Below are positions 1 to 8,488 of a DNA stretch of 64,000 nucleotides, one piece after another. The translations under genes were made by a program, and so were the position numbers. The notes beneath the pieces were generated by a model, which had not been told where the DNA came from, did not search any database, and saw only the letters and a program-made list of their open reading frames with translations. Numbering within the stretch: the first letter of the stretch is position 1; each line of letters starts with the position of its first letter. The stretch spans positions 3,601,501 through 3,665,500 of the forward strand of contig NZ_CP058364.1 in the NCBI RefSeq assembly GCF_013391805.1, read 5' to 3'. The stretch is from Galbibacter sp. BG1. Its GTDB lineage: Bacteria > Bacteroidota > Bacteroidia > Flavobacteriales > Flavobacteriaceae.

Positions 1-818
1 AAACTTAAAGCTATTTTGGATCCAGAAACTATCCATGGGGTAATGGAACTAACTTGAGGCACGTAAGTATTCAATATAATAGCTAAAATGAACAAACCGA
101 TAAAATAAGGTATTTTGATTTTTTTAATGGAACCATGGGAAAGAAATGCAAACACCAAAGAAACGGGGAGTATCCACAGCGCTCTAGCTAATTTAACCGT
201 TGTTGCCATTGCCAAAGCTTCATTTCCGTAAGCATCTGCAGCGCCTACCACAGAACTGGTGTCGTGAATGGCAATGGCACTCCACAGCCCAAACTGATGT
301 TGCGTCATATGCAATAGATGACCAATGGGTGGAAACAGAAACAATGCTAAAGAGTTTAAAAGGAATACCACCCCTATTGAAATGGAAATTTGCTTGGTAT
401 TGGCTTTTACTATAGGTGCAATGGCTGCAATGGCGCTCCCACCGCAAATAGCAGTTCCAGACGAAATAAGTTGCGCTATTATTTTATCGATCCCTAAGAC
501 TTTGCCGAGAATTAAACCAAGTAATAATGTGGTAAAAATTGAACCTGCTGTAAACCAAAAACCTTCTTTTCCGGCAGATATGGCACTATTTACGGTCATC
601 CCGAAACCTAATCCTACAACAGCTATTTTAAGAAGCCACTGTATCGCTTTGTGATTTAAAACAGGAAAAGGATTTTCTATAAACTGCGCCAATACTATCC
701 CTACCCCTAGAGCTACAGGCGGTGAAACCAAAAAAGCAGTGCAACAGATGGCTACACCCATCCATATCCATTTGGTGATTTTATTCGATTTATTTGAAGT
801 TGTTTCTGAAAGCATCAT
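1..818 (-). CDS. YeiH/UPF0324 family putative sulfate exporter, partial
   Basis: An integral membrane protein of the YeiH (UPF0324) family, usually labelled putative sulfate exporter; the sequence does not prove the substrate. About 272 residues are visible and the C-terminus lies beyond the left edge. The minus strand opens with two adjacent ATG codons (818 and 815) giving MLSETTSNKSNK, then a run of hydrophobic helices. The family's glycine-rich stretches are readable: VVGLGFGM near residue 66, SSGTAICGGSAIAA near 118 and AIHDTSSVVGAA near 182. It begins 66 nt after the stop of a LysR regulator in the same direction, the same pairing as yeiE/yeiH-type loci, which suggests control by that regulator. 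Short plus-strand ORFs in this stretch are shadows of it. Confidence 0.85.
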   Translation of the reverse strand, partial: MMLSETTSNKSNKITKWIWMGVAICCTAFLVSPPVALGVGIVLAQFIENPFPVLNHKAIQWLLKIAVVGLGFGMTVNSAISAGKEGFWFTAGSIFTTLLLGLILGKVLGIDKIIAQLISSGTAICGGSAIAAIAPIVKANTKQISISIGVVFLLNSLALFLFPPIGHLLHMTQHQFGLWSAIAIHDTSSVVGAADAYGNEALAMATTVKLARALWILPVSLVFAFLSHGSIKKIKIPYFIGLFILAIILNTYVPQVSSITPWIVSGSKIALS

Positions 819-884
819 CCTCTAATTTTCTGATGCAAAGCTACCGCCTTCAGTAATGTCAATCAAATGCTAAAAACGAATACA

Positions 885-1781
885 CTATAACTTTATGTTA
901 TAATGATATTCCAAGAAGTTCATAAAAACTTGAGCTATGGAAGTGTGATCCCCTTGCAATTGTATGGTTTGAAAAATTCGTTCTATTGAGAAATCTTCGA
1001 TATCCACAATCCCCAAATCCCCAGAAGTCAATTCATCTAAAACGGAATAAACACTGAGAAACGCACACGCTTCGGAGCCTTTTAAATAAGATTTTATACT
1101 TTCTGAGCTCCCCAACTGCACTTCCATTTTAAAATTAGAAAGTTCCAAACCTGAATTTTTCAATTTGCTTGTGATCACTTCTAGCGTTCCAGAGCCTTCT
1201 TCCCGCAGCACCAAAGGTGTTCCCTTAAGCTTATCCAATGAGATTTGCTTAGCGTTGAAGAGCTTATGGTTTTTATAAAACACCAATACAATCTCATCCT
1301 TTAAAAACGTTTTATAAGAAAGCTCCCTGTTCCTGGAAACGCCTTCTATAAAGCCTATGTCGGCTGTTTTATCAAGAACATTTCTCTCTACTTGAGCAGT
1401 ATTGGCATTATTGAGCACCATCTTTATATCTGGATATCTTTTTTTAAAAAGTGCCAATGCTTCCGGTAAAATATATTGGGCGATGGTGGTACTGGCCGCA
1501 ATTTTCAGAACACCCTCTGTTTTATCGATCAATGCATTCATATCAAACTCCAAGCCCTTGTAAATACCGATAATTTCATTCCCTTTTTCAAACAGTAAAC
1601 TTCCTGCCCGGGTAAGCTCTATACTATTTCCCTTGCGTTCAAATAATTTCTGATTGTAGTAATCCTCGAGGGATTTAATATGACGCGTCACCGCTGGTTG
1701 AGAAATGTGAAGCTCTTGAGCGGCTTTTGAAAAACTAAGACGCTCGGCAACTTTTAAAAAAATTTGAAGTTTATAATCCAT
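885..1781 (-). CDS. LysR-family transcriptional regulator
   Basis: DNA-binding regulator, 298 residues from the chosen start. Residues 1-60 form the LysR winged helix (SFSKAAQELHISQPAVTRHIK), followed by a linker helix and a periplasmic-binding-protein-like effector domain (from about residue 85, GVLKIAASTTIAQYILPEAL). A TTG at 1793 would add four residues, but it lies inside a good -7 element (TACATTTG, 1791-1798 on this strand), so the ATG at 1781 giving MDYKLQIFLK is preferred and matches the usual LysR N-terminus. The transporter gene follows in the same direction and is the likely target. The effector ligand cannot be read from the sequence. Confidence 0.9.
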   Translation of the reverse strand: MDYKLQIFLKVAERLSFSKAAQELHISQPAVTRHIKSLEDYYNQKLFERKGNSIELTRAGSLLFEKGNEIIGIYKGLEFDMNALIDKTEGVLKIAASTTIAQYILPEALALFKKRYPDIKMVLNNANTAQVERNVLDKTADIGFIEGVSRNRELSYKTFLKDEIVLVFYKNHKLFNAKQISLDKLKGTPLVLREEGSGTLEVITSKLKNSGLELSNFKMEVQLGSSESIKSYLKGSEACAFLSVYSVLDELTSGDLGIVDIEDFSIERIFQTIQLQGDHTSIAQVFMNFLEYHYNIKL

Positions 1782-1790
1782 CGTTATAAA

Positions 1791-1798
1791 CAAATGTA
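1791..1798 (-). promoter_or_regulatory. -7 element of the LysR gene
   Basis: TACATTTG on the minus strand is a perfect match to the Bacteroidota -7 consensus TAnnTTTG. It lies 9 nt before the ATG at 1781, so the transcript would have almost no leader. No clear TTG -33 box is seen at the usual distance. The element decides the LysR start against the upstream TTG. Confidence 0.5.
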
Positions 1799-1907
1799 AT
1801 AATTAATTTAAGAATTGAGAATTCAGGTGTACATCAATATTTATTCATAAGAACCCGAAATAGACAAAAAGCCATACTTTAACACCTTCAACTTACATCA
1901 AAATATT

Positions 1908-3287
1908 TTAAGGTAACTTAAGGCATAAAAACAAATCTTCTTTTTCAGCTCCAAATCCAATGATGCTGTCTTTTAAGACAAATCCAAGTTTCTTTTCTTT
2001 TAAAACATAAACGGTTTGGAGGCTGTCTAGCTCATTCTTCGGAAGCGTAAAATCATCTGCCGCATAAATTATTCGATCCTGTTGGTAAAGCTTAATACTT
2101 CCCGCATAAGTTACATCTGGCAAAACCCAACTTTTATTTGAAAAATCCTTGTTAAGTTTTTCATTTAACCGCTCGAAAGAATGCTGCACTGATGAATTTA
2201 TACCCAAAAATCCTTCTGCAGGAGTTCTTATTATCTGGAAAAGGATAACAATATAAAACAACCTACTACTCCATTTATTCCAAATTCTAATATTTACAGG
2301 TTGTAATTTAGCAGTTAATAAAACCAAAAAAGGTAAAAATAACGGGAGTAACCAGCGGCCAGAAACTTTAGAAGAGTTGATCACAACAAAACATATCAAT
2401 GCAAAGATAAACTGGCACCAAAATGCTTGTTCAAACCATTCGGGAATAACCTTTTTTAGAGCTAATTTCTTTCGAAAAAATTGAAAAGTAAACAACAATA
2501 AAAGCGGTAAAAATAGATTTATAAAACTTTTACCAAATGCCAATGCAGGAGTTAGAACAGGAACCCCTCCATAATTATTTGATTTTGTTTTAAGTCGCAT
2601 GCTATGGGTTATCTCCGATAAAAATGCAGCATTATCGATCAACCAGTAAAGGTGTGGTGCTATAATTAAAAGACAAGCGAGAAAACTTAAAAGTATTTTA
2701 ATGTCTTGATATACTATTTTAGTTTTTTCATCTAAAAAAGGTAAAATCATAAAAACAGGCAGGAGCAAGACAAAATTGTATTTGGTAAGCAAGCCGAGAC
2801 CTATAATATATCCAAAAGCAATATAATTTAATAGACTCCTATCTTCCCTTAGTCTATAAAACCAATAATAAAGGGAAACACACATAAAACACATCATGGA
2901 TGTATGGGTAAGCCTTCGGAAATTAAAATCTATAAAAACAGGAATTAAACAAACCAGAAAGGTGGTTAATGCCGACAAATTAATATTCTTGTGGATTTTA
3001 TAAGAAAGCTTATAAAGCATCATTAGCGTTCCAGCAAACCAAAAAGCACGTAAGGCTGCCAAAGAAAGCCTATTTAATCCCAAAACTTTATTTACCAAAA
3101 TTTGTATCCACGTATAGAGAGGCGGCTGATCGTTGTATCCCAACCGAAACCATTGCGAGTAATAAGCCTGTTCAGCATCCTCCCATTCTGGTGCAGCCTT
3201 CAAAAAAGCAATGATGATAATTGCAACAAAACATAAAATTGCAACATTCAACACATTTTTCGGAATCGAGATAGAGGGTAGTTTCAA
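1908..3287 (-). CDS. GT39/PMT-type membrane glycosyltransferase
   Basis: Polytopic membrane protein of 459 residues resembling the ArnT/PMT_2 (GT39/GT83) glycosyltransferases, which transfer a sugar from a polyprenyl-phosphate donor to lipid or protein acceptors on the periplasmic side. After the first transmembrane helix (about residues 13-30) comes the first periplasmic loop WEDAEQAYYSQWFRLGYNDQ, the place of the acidic catalytic motif in this family, then QPPLYTWIQ, also typical. About ten further hydrophobic helices follow and a soluble tail of about 110 residues closes the protein. It stands alone with its own promoter (TTG-N20-TACATTTG, 3307-3337). Donor and acceptor are unknown; a role in envelope glycan or lipid A decoration is inference. 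Confidence 0.8.
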   Translation of the reverse strand: MKLPSISIPKNVLNVAILCFVAIIIIAFLKAAPEWEDAEQAYYSQWFRLGYNDQPPLYTWIQILVNKVLGLNRLSLAALRAFWFAGTLMMLYKLSYKIHKNINLSALTTFLVCLIPVFIDFNFRRLTHTSMMCFMCVSLYYWFYRLREDRSLLNYIAFGYIIGLGLLTKYNFVLLLPVFMILPFLDEKTKIVYQDIKILLSFLACLLIIAPHLYWLIDNAAFLSEITHSMRLKTKSNNYGGVPVLTPALAFGKSFINLFLPLLLLFTFQFFRKKLALKKVIPEWFEQAFWCQFIFALICFVVINSSKVSGRWLLPLFLPFLVLLTAKLQPVNIRIWNKWSSRLFYIVILFQIIRTPAEGFLGINSSVQHSFERLNEKLNKDFSNKSWVLPDVTYAGSIKLYQQDRIIYAADDFTLPKNELDSLQTVYVLKEKKLGFVLKDSIIGFGAEKEDLFLCLKLP

Positions 3288-3306
3288 TGGTTAATGACTT
3301 ATCTAA

Positions 3307-3337
3307 CAAATGTAAGTCTTTATAAATCAAACCGCAA
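3307..3337 (-). promoter_or_regulatory. Promoter of the GT39-type glycosyltransferase
   Basis: On the minus strand a TTG box (3335-3337) is followed after 20 nt by TACATTTG (3307-3314), fitting the Flavobacterium consensus TTG-N17-23-TAnnTTTG. Transcription would start near 3300, leaving a leader of about 13 nt before the ATG at 3287. Confidence 0.6.
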
Positions 3338-3568
3338 TGATTTATCTCTCAGCCAAAAACTAATCCAATCAGCTCCGGTTTTCTTCAGCGCACCCCTAGA
3401 TTAGAAGATTATTTAAAATACTAAAGTGATTGGAGAAAAAAGAAATTGCAAAGCCAGTGACAAGAAGCATAGCACAATAAAAAAATAAACTCACTCTCTG
3501 TGTATCCTTATCAGAATTCACTACTTACTACTTTGCAATTTCGTTTGAATAAAAGGTTTTTGAGAATT

Positions 3569-4939
3569 TTATTTCATGGAATCCAAAATGGCTATAATAT
3601 CGTCTTCTGTGGTATCTGGATTGATAAAGCACATACGGGAAACAGTTTCATAAGTATCTCCCGAACGCCATTTGGTGGGGGTCACCAAAGCAAACCCATC
3701 CCTATGGTTTTTATATGTCCAATTTCGATAATCATCAGGAGACCATCCTTTTCTTCTAAAGACCACACACGAAAGGCTTGGTTCGCGAACTAATTCCACG
3801 TGATCGGTAGCTGTTATCAACCTTCCCGCCAAATTCGCCAAATTAATTCCTTCTTCCACAGCCCATTTGTACTTATCCGTTCCGTGCATCGCCAAAGAAA
3901 ACCACAGTGGCAATCCCCTTACACGTCTTGTAAGTTGTATTTGATAATCGGACGGATTGAAACCTTCCGCCCCTTCATCTTTAAATATATCTAAATAAGA
4001 GCCCTCTTGTGCATGCGCTTCTTTGGCCAATTCCAGATTTTTATAGATTATGGCTCCGCAATCATACGGTGAGAACAACCATTTATGGGGATCTATGGTA
4101 ATACTATCTGCACGTTCTATCCCATTAAACAGGTGTCTTACCGAATCGGCAGCCAAGGCTCCACCGCCGTAGGCCGCATCCACATGAAACCAAAGGCTCT
4201 CCTGCTCGCATATTTCAGCAATTCCGTCCAAATCGTCAATAATTCCAGCATTAGTAGTACCTCCCGTGGCCACCACTGCAAATAATCTTTTTCTTTGATG
4301 CTCTGTTAAATCAGCAATCTTCGCTTGTAAATCGGCTTTTGTCATGGAATCCTCTGTTTCAATGAGCATTACATCGGCATCTATTACCTTTGCCATGGAT
4401 TTAACGGAAGAATGAGCCCCGATGGAAGTTATAATCAACCCCTTTTCCCCTATATTATTTTCATCTTTCCTCCAGTTTTCACGAGCTGTGACCATAGCGG
4501 ATAGATTTGCGGCAGTTCCGCCGCTTGTAAAAACACCAAATGCACCTTCCGGAAGCCCAGTTAGGGAAACCAGCCAGCGCATGGCCTCATTTTCGCAATA
4601 GATACCGCCGGCACCCTCCATCCAATAAGCCCCGTGAATACTCGAGGCAGAGGTTACCAAATCGAACATAATCGAGGCACGTGTGGGAGATGCAGGTACA
4701 AAAGCCAAATGTCGAGGATGATCTATGGGAACAGTCGCTTTAATCAATACATCTTTAAAAAGCTGAAATGCTTTTTCCCCTCCTATCCCCTTCTCGGTAA
4801 CGGTTTCGCCAACCAAAGCGCGTAGCTCTTCCTCCTTTTTAGGTTTCCCGAGCTCTGGGGAGATCATGGTTATTCTATTTAAAGCGTATTTCATGACATC
4901 TAGGGTCATTTCAACGGAATCCATATCTATGTTATGCAT
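3569..4939 (-). CDS. Group II pyridoxal-phosphate-dependent decarboxylase
   Basis: Member of the group II amino-acid decarboxylases (aromatic-L-amino-acid, glutamate and diaminobutyrate decarboxylases), 456 residues. The PLP lysine sits in DPHKW (Lys286) and the cofactor aspartate in HVDAAYGG (near 252). GAHSS (near 175) holds the histidine that stacks on the pyridine ring, and FTSGGTAANLSAM (137-149) binds the phosphate. Family fit is clear but the substrate is not: aromatic amino acids, diaminobutyrate and aspartate are all possible, and no biosynthetic neighbour helps. The gene diverges from the FMN split-barrel gene at 5018, with a 78-nt shared promoter region. Confidence 0.88.
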   Translation of the reverse strand: MHNIDMDSVEMTLDVMKYALNRITMISPELGKPKKEEELRALVGETVTEKGIGGEKAFQLFKDVLIKATVPIDHPRHLAFVPASPTRASIMFDLVTSASSIHGAYWMEGAGGIYCENEAMRWLVSLTGLPEGAFGVFTSGGTAANLSAMVTARENWRKDENNIGEKGLIITSIGAHSSVKSMAKVIDADVMLIETEDSMTKADLQAKIADLTEHQRKRLFAVVATGGTTNAGIIDDLDGIAEICEQESLWFHVDAAYGGGALAADSVRHLFNGIERADSITIDPHKWLFSPYDCGAIIYKNLELAKEAHAQEGSYLDIFKDEGAEGFNPSDYQIQLTRRVRGLPLWFSLAMHGTDKYKWAVEEGINLANLAGRLITATDHVELVREPSLSCVVFRRKGWSPDDYRNWTYKNHRDGFALVTPTKWRSGDTYETVSRMCFINPDTTEDDIIAILDSMK

Positions 4940-4956
4940 ACAATATCTCTTTTTTG

Positions 4957-4964
4957 CAAAGGTA
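4957..4964 (-). promoter_or_regulatory. -7 element of the decarboxylase gene
   Basis: TACCTTTG on the minus strand, a perfect TAnnTTTG, 18 nt before the ATG at 4939. It lies within the spacer of the divergent promoter at 4970-5002, so the two transcription units may interfere with each other. Confidence 0.5.
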
Positions 4965-4969
4965 ATCTT

Positions 4970-5002
4970 TTGTTCTGTTTTCCCTAGAAATTGCTATCTT
5001 TA
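4970..5002 (+). promoter_or_regulatory. Promoter of the FMN split-barrel protein gene
   Basis: TTG at 4970-4972, then 22 nt, then TATCTTTA (4995-5002). This is one base off the -7 consensus with spacing inside the 17-23 range. Transcription would start near 5008, downstream of the TTG at 4991 that opens the longest reading frame, so the GTG at 5018 is the better start codon. Confidence 0.5.
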
Positions 5003-5017
5003 TACAAAAGCTTAACA

Positions 5018-5563
5018 GTGACCAAAGAACTCTTCCAAACCGCCAAGTCGGCTTTAATAGAAGCCACTAAAGATGTAAAACACCCATTCAGGTATTTTAC
5101 CATGGCCACTATTGGCATTAACAATAGTCCGCGTTTAAGAACCGTTGTGCTAAGAAATGTGAAAGACGATCTTACCATTTCCCTTTTTACCGATAGAAGG
5201 TCTAAAAAAGTTACCCATTTAAAAGAAAACAATAACGTTTGCTTACTTTTCTTTAATCACAACGATATGCTTCAATTAAAAATTGATGGGAAGGCATTTT
5301 TAGAGCAGGATGAAAAAGTACTTAGCAAGGCTTGGAAAAAAATGAAAGAAGCTTCCAAAAATGACTATCGCACCACCCAAGAACCGGGAAGCAAGGTTAA
5401 AGATCCAGAAATGATTGAGTATTTGGATACCTCCAACCATTTTGCCATTGTGCACATTATTCCCTCTAAAATAGAGTATTTGGAATTAAAAAAAGATAAA
5501 CACGTGCGCGCTCTTTTCTCCAAAGAAGAAAGCCAATGGGAAGGCAGTTATATCGTTCCATAA
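5018..5563 (+). CDS. Pyridoxamine 5'-phosphate oxidase family FMN protein
   Basis: FMN-binding split-barrel protein, 181 residues from GTG 5018. The fold's landmarks are readable: RYFTMATIG followed by LRTVVLRNV (first strands, substrate/FMN arginines), then ISLFTDRRSKKVTHLKEN, the FMN phosphate-binding strand and helix, and LLFFNHNDMLQLKIDGKA. It is shorter than true PdxH and lacks an obvious PdxH C-terminal active-site signature, so the general family name is safer than pyridoxamine phosphate oxidase itself. The reading frame can be extended to a TTG at 4991, but the promoter at 4970-5002 argues for GTG. It is transcribed divergently from the PLP decarboxylase; a functional link through vitamin B6 is possible but unproven. 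Confidence 0.8.
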   Translation: MTKELFQTAKSALIEATKDVKHPFRYFTMATIGINNSPRLRTVVLRNVKDDLTISLFTDRRSKKVTHLKENNNVCLLFFNHNDMLQLKIDGKAFLEQDEKVLSKAWKKMKEASKNDYRTTQEPGSKVKDPEMIEYLDTSNHFAIVHIIPSKIEYLELKKDKHVRALFSKEESQWEGSYIVP

Positions 5564-5644
5564 ATTTCCCTTCCTCCTCCCAAACATTTGCTGTAATTAA
5601 CTTTATTTTAGAAAACAGCATTCTATTATTGCTTGATAACTTCC

Positions 5645-5652
5645 TATCTTTA
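5645..5652 (+). promoter_or_regulatory. -7 element of the pterin dehydratase gene
   Basis: TATCTTTA, 21 nt before the ATG at 5674. It matches the -7 element found in front of the preceding gene and differs from TAnnTTTG only at the last base. No convincing -33 box. Confidence 0.4.
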
Positions 5653-5673
5653 TAACTAATAAAAAACAATATC

Positions 5674-5958
5674 ATGAAGACATTTAACGAAAAAGAAATA
5701 AACGAACGCATTGAAAAACTGGAGTATTGGGATTATGAAGAAGGATTTTTGGTTACATCCCTAGATTTTAAGGATTTTGCAGATGCATTTGCCATGATGA
5801 CGCGTATTGCTTTTGAAGCGGAAGCTCTACAACACCACCCAGAATGGAGCAATGTGTACAACAATCTCACCATTCGACTGAATACACACGATGCCGACGG
5901 GATCACCGAAAAAGATTTTAAACTAGCCACCAAAATCGAAGAGATCATTAAAGGATAA
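5674..5958 (+). CDS. phhB: 4a-hydroxytetrahydrobiopterin dehydratase (PCD/DCoH family)
   Basis: Small enzyme of 94 residues that dehydrates 4a-hydroxytetrahydrobiopterin, the product of aromatic amino acid hydroxylases, to quinonoid dihydrobiopterin. The family signature is present: HHPEWSNVYNNLTIRLNTHD, with the two active-site histidines near residues 49-50 and the third in THDADGIT. Length is normal for PCD (about 95-110). It stands alone, between the FMN split-barrel gene and the yebC-type gene, both on the same strand; no phenylalanine hydroxylase gene is in the window. In bacteria without phenylalanine hydroxylase the protein may act with molybdopterin or other pterins. Confidence 0.92.
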   Translation: MKTFNEKEINERIEKLEYWDYEEGFLVTSLDFKDFADAFAMMTRIAFEAEALQHHPEWSNVYNNLTIRLNTHDADGITEKDFKLATKIEEIIKG

Positions 5959-6050
5959 GTATTCCATATGCATTCAAACAGGAATTTATATGATTAAAAT
6001 ATCCTTCAATTTTTGCAACTTTTAAACTTTCTAATTTTAATCTCTTTAAT

Positions 6051-6058
6051 TATTTTTG
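6051..6058 (+). promoter_or_regulatory. -7 element of the yebC-type gene
   Basis: TATTTTTG, a perfect TAnnTTTG, 26 nt before the ATG at 6085, in a very AT-rich intergenic stretch. No clear TTG box. Confidence 0.45.
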
Positions 6059-6084
6059 TTCAGAAATTATAATATAAAAATTTT

Positions 6085-6804
6085 ATGGGAAGAGCTTTCG
6101 AATTCAGAAAAGCAAGAAAAATGAAACGTTGGTCAGCTATGGCCAAAGCTTTTACGCGTATAGGCAAAGATATTGTTATGGCAGTAAAAGAAGGAGGTCC
6201 CGATCCCGATACCAATGCTAGGCTTCGTGCAGTTATACAAAATGCGAAGTCGGTAAACATGCCCAAAGACAATATTGAAAGAGCTATAAAGCGCGCTTCC
6301 GATAAAAATACCGAAGATTATAAAATAGTATTATTTGAAGGCTATGCGCCTCATGGAGTTGCTATTCTAGTGGAAACAGCTACCGATAATAATAATAGAA
6401 CCGTTGCCAACATACGGAGTTATTTTAATAAATGTAATGGAAGTTTAGGCACCAGCGGGTCGGTGGAATTTATGTTCGACCATACCTGTAATTTTAGAAT
6501 TCCTTCAGAAGGAATTGATCCTGAGGAACTAGAGCTGGAAATGATTGACTTTGGGGCTGAGGAGGTTTTTGCTGATGAAGATGGTATATTAATTTATGCT
6601 CCTTTTGAAAGTTTTGGAGCTATCCAAAAAGAACTGGAAGAAAGAAATATAGAAATACTTTCCTCTGGCTTTGAACGAATTCCGCAAGTAACTAAAAAAC
6701 TATCTGCAGAAGAAGCTGCCGATGTTGAAAAATTACTGGAAAAAATTGAGGAGGACGACGATGTACAGAATGTATATCACACCATGGAAGAATCTGAAGA
6801 TTAA
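6085..6804 (+). CDS. YebC/PmpR family regulatory protein
   Basis: Cytoplasmic protein of the YebC/PmpR/TACO1 family, 239 residues. Members are described either as DNA-binding transcriptional regulators or as ribosome-associated factors that relieve stalling at proline stretches; the sequence alone does not decide. Family landmarks are GPDPDTNARLRAVIQNAKSVNMPKDNIERAI (about 33-63, split here only for description) and the acidic C-terminal end. The N-terminus MGRAFEFRKARKMKRW replaces the more common MAGHSKWANIKHRK and fits the shorter-linker subgroup. Its stop codon shares the palindrome TTAA (6801-6804) with the stop of the convergent acyltransferase gene. Confidence 0.9.
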   Translation: MGRAFEFRKARKMKRWSAMAKAFTRIGKDIVMAVKEGGPDPDTNARLRAVIQNAKSVNMPKDNIERAIKRASDKNTEDYKIVLFEGYAPHGVAILVETATDNNNRTVANIRSYFNKCNGSLGTSGSVEFMFDHTCNFRIPSEGIDPEELELEMIDFGAEEVFADEDGILIYAPFESFGAIQKELEERNIEILSSGFERIPQVTKKLSAEEAADVEKLLEKIEEDDDVQNVYHTMEESED

Positions 6805-7349
6805 TCTTTTTTAAAGGAATATTCAGGTATTTTTCCTTCCACTCCGGAGAAGTAAGAATACATGAAATTAAAATCAGTTTCCATATTATCTGATGGATAA
6901 AAAGGAGGTTCCACACGAACATCTTTATTTCTATAATCAAAAGCGACCATCACAATTGGGACTTTGGCCGCTTTGGCAATAAAATAGAATCCGGTTTTCC
7001 ATGTTTTAACCTTTTTACGGGTTCCCTCTGGGGCCAGTGCCAATCGGAATTCGTCCCGCTGCTCGAACAATTTCACAACAGCGTCTACCGTATTGTTACT
7101 TTTAGACCTATCAATCGGGGCACCTCCCATCCATTTAAAGTACCAACCAAACGGAGTGTCAAACAGTTCTTTTTTACCTACAAAGTTCATTGGGATATTC
7201 ACCATGCTGCGCACCAATACCCCAATATAAAAATCGTGCCAGCTGGTATGTGGCACGACAATTATAATGTATTTGTTCAAAGATGGAAAACTCCCTTTAA
7301 GCTTCCATCCCAAAACCCTTTGAAAAATCCAACGAGAAATTTTACCCAT
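6801..7349 (-). CDS. PlsC-type acyltransferase (1-acylglycerol-3-phosphate acyltransferase family)
   Basis: Acyltransferase of the PlsC/LPLAT superfamily, 182 residues, expected at the inner face of the cytoplasmic membrane. It carries the HX4D catalytic motif in HTSWHD (near residue 34) and the phosphate-binding EGTR in LAPEGTRKK (near 112). The protein is short for PlsC and lacks a clear N-terminal transmembrane helix. It is the last gene of an operon with kdsB, a HAD phosphatase and kdnB (its ATG overlaps the kdnB stop as TAATG), so an acceptor in phospholipid or lipid A synthesis is plausible. The substrate is not shown by the sequence. Confidence 0.85.
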   Translation of the reverse strand: MGKISRWIFQRVLGWKLKGSFPSLNKYIIIVVPHTSWHDFYIGVLVRSMVNIPMNFVGKKELFDTPFGWYFKWMGGAPIDRSKSNNTVDAVVKLFEQRDEFRLALAPEGTRKKVKTWKTGFYFIAKAAKVPIVMVAFDYRNKDVRVEPPFYPSDNMETDFNFMYSYFSGVEGKIPEYSFKKD

Positions 7350-8431
7350 TACATTTTTTCATAAAGGCTTCTTAGTTTTTCAGGCGTAATTTTTTCTTTC
7401 CAATTCTCGCCACACGCATTTTCCCACAGCGGATCCATACCCATGGAAACATTGATCATAGTGTCGAATTCTTCATCGGTAAGGTTGGCACATATACCAG
7501 TTGGCAATTCTATTTGATACTTTTCCTTCATTTTTTTGAAGATAGCCACCCCTTCTGGGTAAAACTCTTCTAAATGATCGAAAACAATACAATTTCCAAT
7601 ACCATGCTTTGTTCCCAATACATAGGAAAGACCATAACTCATAGCGTGCGCCACCCCCACTTGGGAGTAAGCAATGCTCATGCCGCCGTGCCACGAAGCC
7701 ATCATAAGTTTATCTTGAGATTCTTCTTCGGAAAGGTTTCCGTTGTAAAAAACCTCTTTACAAAGTTCTTCAGCTTTCTCTCCGTAACTCTGACTAAAGG
7801 CGTTTAAATATGTACCATTAAGCGATTCTATACAATGTATAAAACAATCCATTCCAGTATAAAACCATTGGTCTTTTGGCACTCCAGCTGTAAGTTCAGG
7901 ATCCAACACCACTTGGTCGAACGGGGTAAAGTCTGAATTAATACCGAGTTTTCTTTCGGGTCCAGTTAAAACGGTAGTTCTGGATACTTCTGCCCCTGTA
8001 CCGCTAATAGTAGGAATACCAACGTGATAAACCGCTTCCCTTTTCACCAAATCCCATCCTTGATAATCTTCTGCCTTTCCTGGACTCGTAAGCATAATGG
8101 CAACCGCTTTGGCTAAATCCATTACCGTTCCCCCACCAATTCCAATAATACCAGAAGGGGTTTCACTATTTGAATCTTTAATTCTATCCACTAAAACGTC
8201 TACTTGATCTGTTTTCGGTTCCTCTTCAGTAGGAATAAAAACAATTTGATCATTAAACATCAACGGTATTCTCGATAGCATTTTCTTATCATCTTCAAAA
8301 ACGTCGTCTACCAAAAAAATAAAAGGAGCCTCCGCATTTCTTCGCTTTGGCATTAATATTTCTTTAAGTTGACTAAAGCTTCCTCGTCCAAAAACCACTC
8401 TTGGAACCATTGGAAAATTCTTGTACTTCAT
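7349..8431 (-). CDS. kdnB: KdnB-like 3-deoxy-alpha-D-manno-octulosonate 8-oxidase (iron-containing alcohol dehydrogenase)
   Basis: Iron-dependent alcohol dehydrogenase family, 360 residues. KdnB of Shewanella oxidises C8 of Kdo so that KdnA can aminate it, giving 8-amino-Kdo (Kdo8N). The dinucleotide loop IGIGGGTVMDLAKAV lies near 96-110 and GIPTISGTGAE near 138-148. Probable metal ligands are D195 and H199 (in GMDCFIHC), H262 and H276 (HGIGN). The text VFGRGSF, DYQGWDLVK, DQWFYTGMDCFIHC and FYPEGVA closely resembles my recollection of Shewanella KdnB, much more than general alcohol dehydrogenases. Co-transcription with kdsB two genes upstream supports the call. The partner transaminase kdnA is not in the window. 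Confidence 0.8.
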   Translation of the reverse strand: MKYKNFPMVPRVVFGRGSFSQLKEILMPKRRNAEAPFIFLVDDVFEDDKKMLSRIPLMFNDQIVFIPTEEEPKTDQVDVLVDRIKDSNSETPSGIIGIGGGTVMDLAKAVAIMLTSPGKAEDYQGWDLVKREAVYHVGIPTISGTGAEVSRTTVLTGPERKLGINSDFTPFDQVVLDPELTAGVPKDQWFYTGMDCFIHCIESLNGTYLNAFSQSYGEKAEELCKEVFYNGNLSEEESQDKLMMASWHGGMSIAYSQVGVAHAMSYGLSYVLGTKHGIGNCIVFDHLEEFYPEGVAIFKKMKEKYQIELPTGICANLTDEEFDTMINVSMGMDPLWENACGENWKEKITPEKLRSLYEKM

Positions 8432-8488
8432 GTATGCTTTTTGAATTTATATCTTTTGTTTACTCTCAATCTATTTCTTAAAACGGCA

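Noticed and set aside
200-654. Overlapping plus- and minus-strand ORFs of 71-109 codons
   Set aside because: They are out-of-frame or antisense to the YeiH-type transporter, which runs open through the left edge and has clear family motifs.
3500-3793. Plus-strand ORF of 97 codons
   Set aside because: Mostly antisense to the PLP decarboxylase 3' end; no recognisable features.
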